15,345 bases of DNA from Thaumasiovibrio sp043421945. Lineage in GTDB: Bacteria > Pseudomonadota > Gammaproteobacteria > Enterobacterales > Vibrionaceae. Positions 14,915 to 15,345 of the stretch are shown piece after piece. The notes under the pieces were generated by a model. That model did not search any database and was not told where the DNA came from. It worked only from the letters and a program-made list of their open reading frames with translations. The stretch is from the NCBI GenBank assembly GCA_043421945.1, contig JBHOGO010000098.1:1-15345 (forward strand), written 5' to 3'. The position numbers were made by a program, and so were the translations under genes. The stretch's first letter is position 1. Each line of letters starts with the position of its first letter.

Positions 14915-15280
14915 ATGAAAAAAATAACAATTTGCGCACTTTTGGCCTCAACTATCTTGTCTGCAAACGCAATGGCAGAAGAGAAGACTAAAATCAACCC
15001 TTGGAAAGATTGTGGTATCGGCGCAATGATCTTTGAAGATAATGGTGTAGCAGCAGCTATCTCAAACATTATCTGGGACTTGGGTACTACGGCTGTATCA
15101 TCTAAGGTTTCTTCTGAAGACTCATGCGAAGGTGTAGAAGTACAAGCGGCGCAATTTATCCAAGATAACTATGACCAAGTTATTGAGGAAACCTCACAAG
15201 GGGCTGGCTCTCATTTAACAGCAATGTTGGATATGCTTGAAGTTGAAGAAAGTCAACAGCCACAAGTACTATACCTGTGA
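14915..15280 (+). CDS. DUF3015 family periplasmic protein
   Basis: This small secreted protein of 121 aa begins 4 nt after the DUF4105 stop codon, so the two form an operon. A signal peptide MKKITICALLASTILSANAM is cleaved after A21, leaving about 100 residues. NPWKDCGIGAMIF (28-40), AAAISNIIWDLGTTAVSS (46-63) and a second cysteine in EDSCEG (C71) are the conserved DUF3015 core. C33 and C71 could form a disulfide in the periplasm. The C-terminal 50 residues are acidic and helical. No function is established for the family. Its tight linkage to a probable outer-membrane-anchored Cys/His protein suggests a shared envelope role, which is inference. A weak bulged hairpin followed by TTTTTT (15281-15303) may end the transcript. 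Confidence 0.88.
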   Translation: MKKITICALLASTILSANAMAEEKTKINPWKDCGIGAMIFEDNGVAAAISNIIWDLGTTAVSSKVSSEDSCEGVEVQAAQFIQDNYDQVIEETSQGAGSHLTAMLDMLEVEESQQPQVLYL

Positions 15281-15317
15281 TCATTGAAGGGGCTTGATTT
15301 TTTGCGACGAGAAGATC

Positions 15318-15345
15318 ATGCTATCAGCCATGAAAATGACTCTAA
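15318..15345 (+). CDS. Possible start of another gene, truncated by the window edge
   Basis: ATG at 15318 opens a frame (MLSAMKMTL) that reaches the window end. GAGAAG at 15310-15315 could be its ribosome binding site. A second in-frame ATG is at 15330. With nine codons visible this is only a suggestion; no product can be named. Confidence 0.25.

Noticed and set aside
1..15345. CRISPR array, transposase, integrase or attachment-site duplication of the tRNA end
   Set aside because: No regularly spaced repeats or mobile-element genes were seen, and the tRNA 3' end, where an att site would lie, is outside the window.

Overview
The window looks like chromosomal DNA of a marine gammaproteobacterium, most likely Vibrionaceae. 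The evidence is moderate GC, a class II tRNA-Tyr, a two-gene RND efflux operon without its own outer-membrane channel, RluF, an MneA-type manganese exporter, a rhombosortase, and small DUF1244 and DUF3015 proteins, a combination typical of Vibrio and relatives. I see no insertion sequence, phage gene, CRISPR array or rRNA.

Layout. Bases 1-73 hold the 5' part of a minus-strand tRNA-Tyr with a clear promoter at 89-116. Bases 342-4579 are an RND adaptor and pump in one operon, ending in a strong terminator (4638-4686). A transmembrane chemoreceptor follows (4811-6835), then rluF with a long Arg/Gly-rich tail (6954-8039), each followed by a hairpin terminator. Bases 8326-9099 encode an orphan ParA-like ATPase; overlapping its end is a small second reading frame interrupted by an in-frame TAA (9023-9196). 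A minus-strand block follows: an MneA-like Mn exporter (9213-9806), a DUF4382 lipoprotein (9972-10925), a DUF1244 protein (11068-11397) and a rhombosortase (11588-12145). The rhombosortase is head-to-head with a DTW-domain tRNA aminocarboxypropyltransferase, TapT (12155-12790), with only 9 nt between the two start codons. The window ends with a plus-strand pair: a DUF4105 protein with a probable C-terminal outer-membrane barrel (13042-14910) and a DUF3015 periplasmic protein (14915-15280). A further gene may begin at 15318.

Most genes are housekeeping or envelope functions: efflux, Mn export, chemotaxis, rRNA/tRNA modification and surface-protein sorting. The least understood parts are the ParA plus broken small ORF unit, the DUF4105-barrel/DUF3015 pair, and the compressed rrtA/tapT divergent start region. 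None of these can be shown to be a new system from sequence alone, but they are the best candidates here. No gene-free stretch exceeds 300 bases; the longest, 74-341 and 12791-13041, are described as features.
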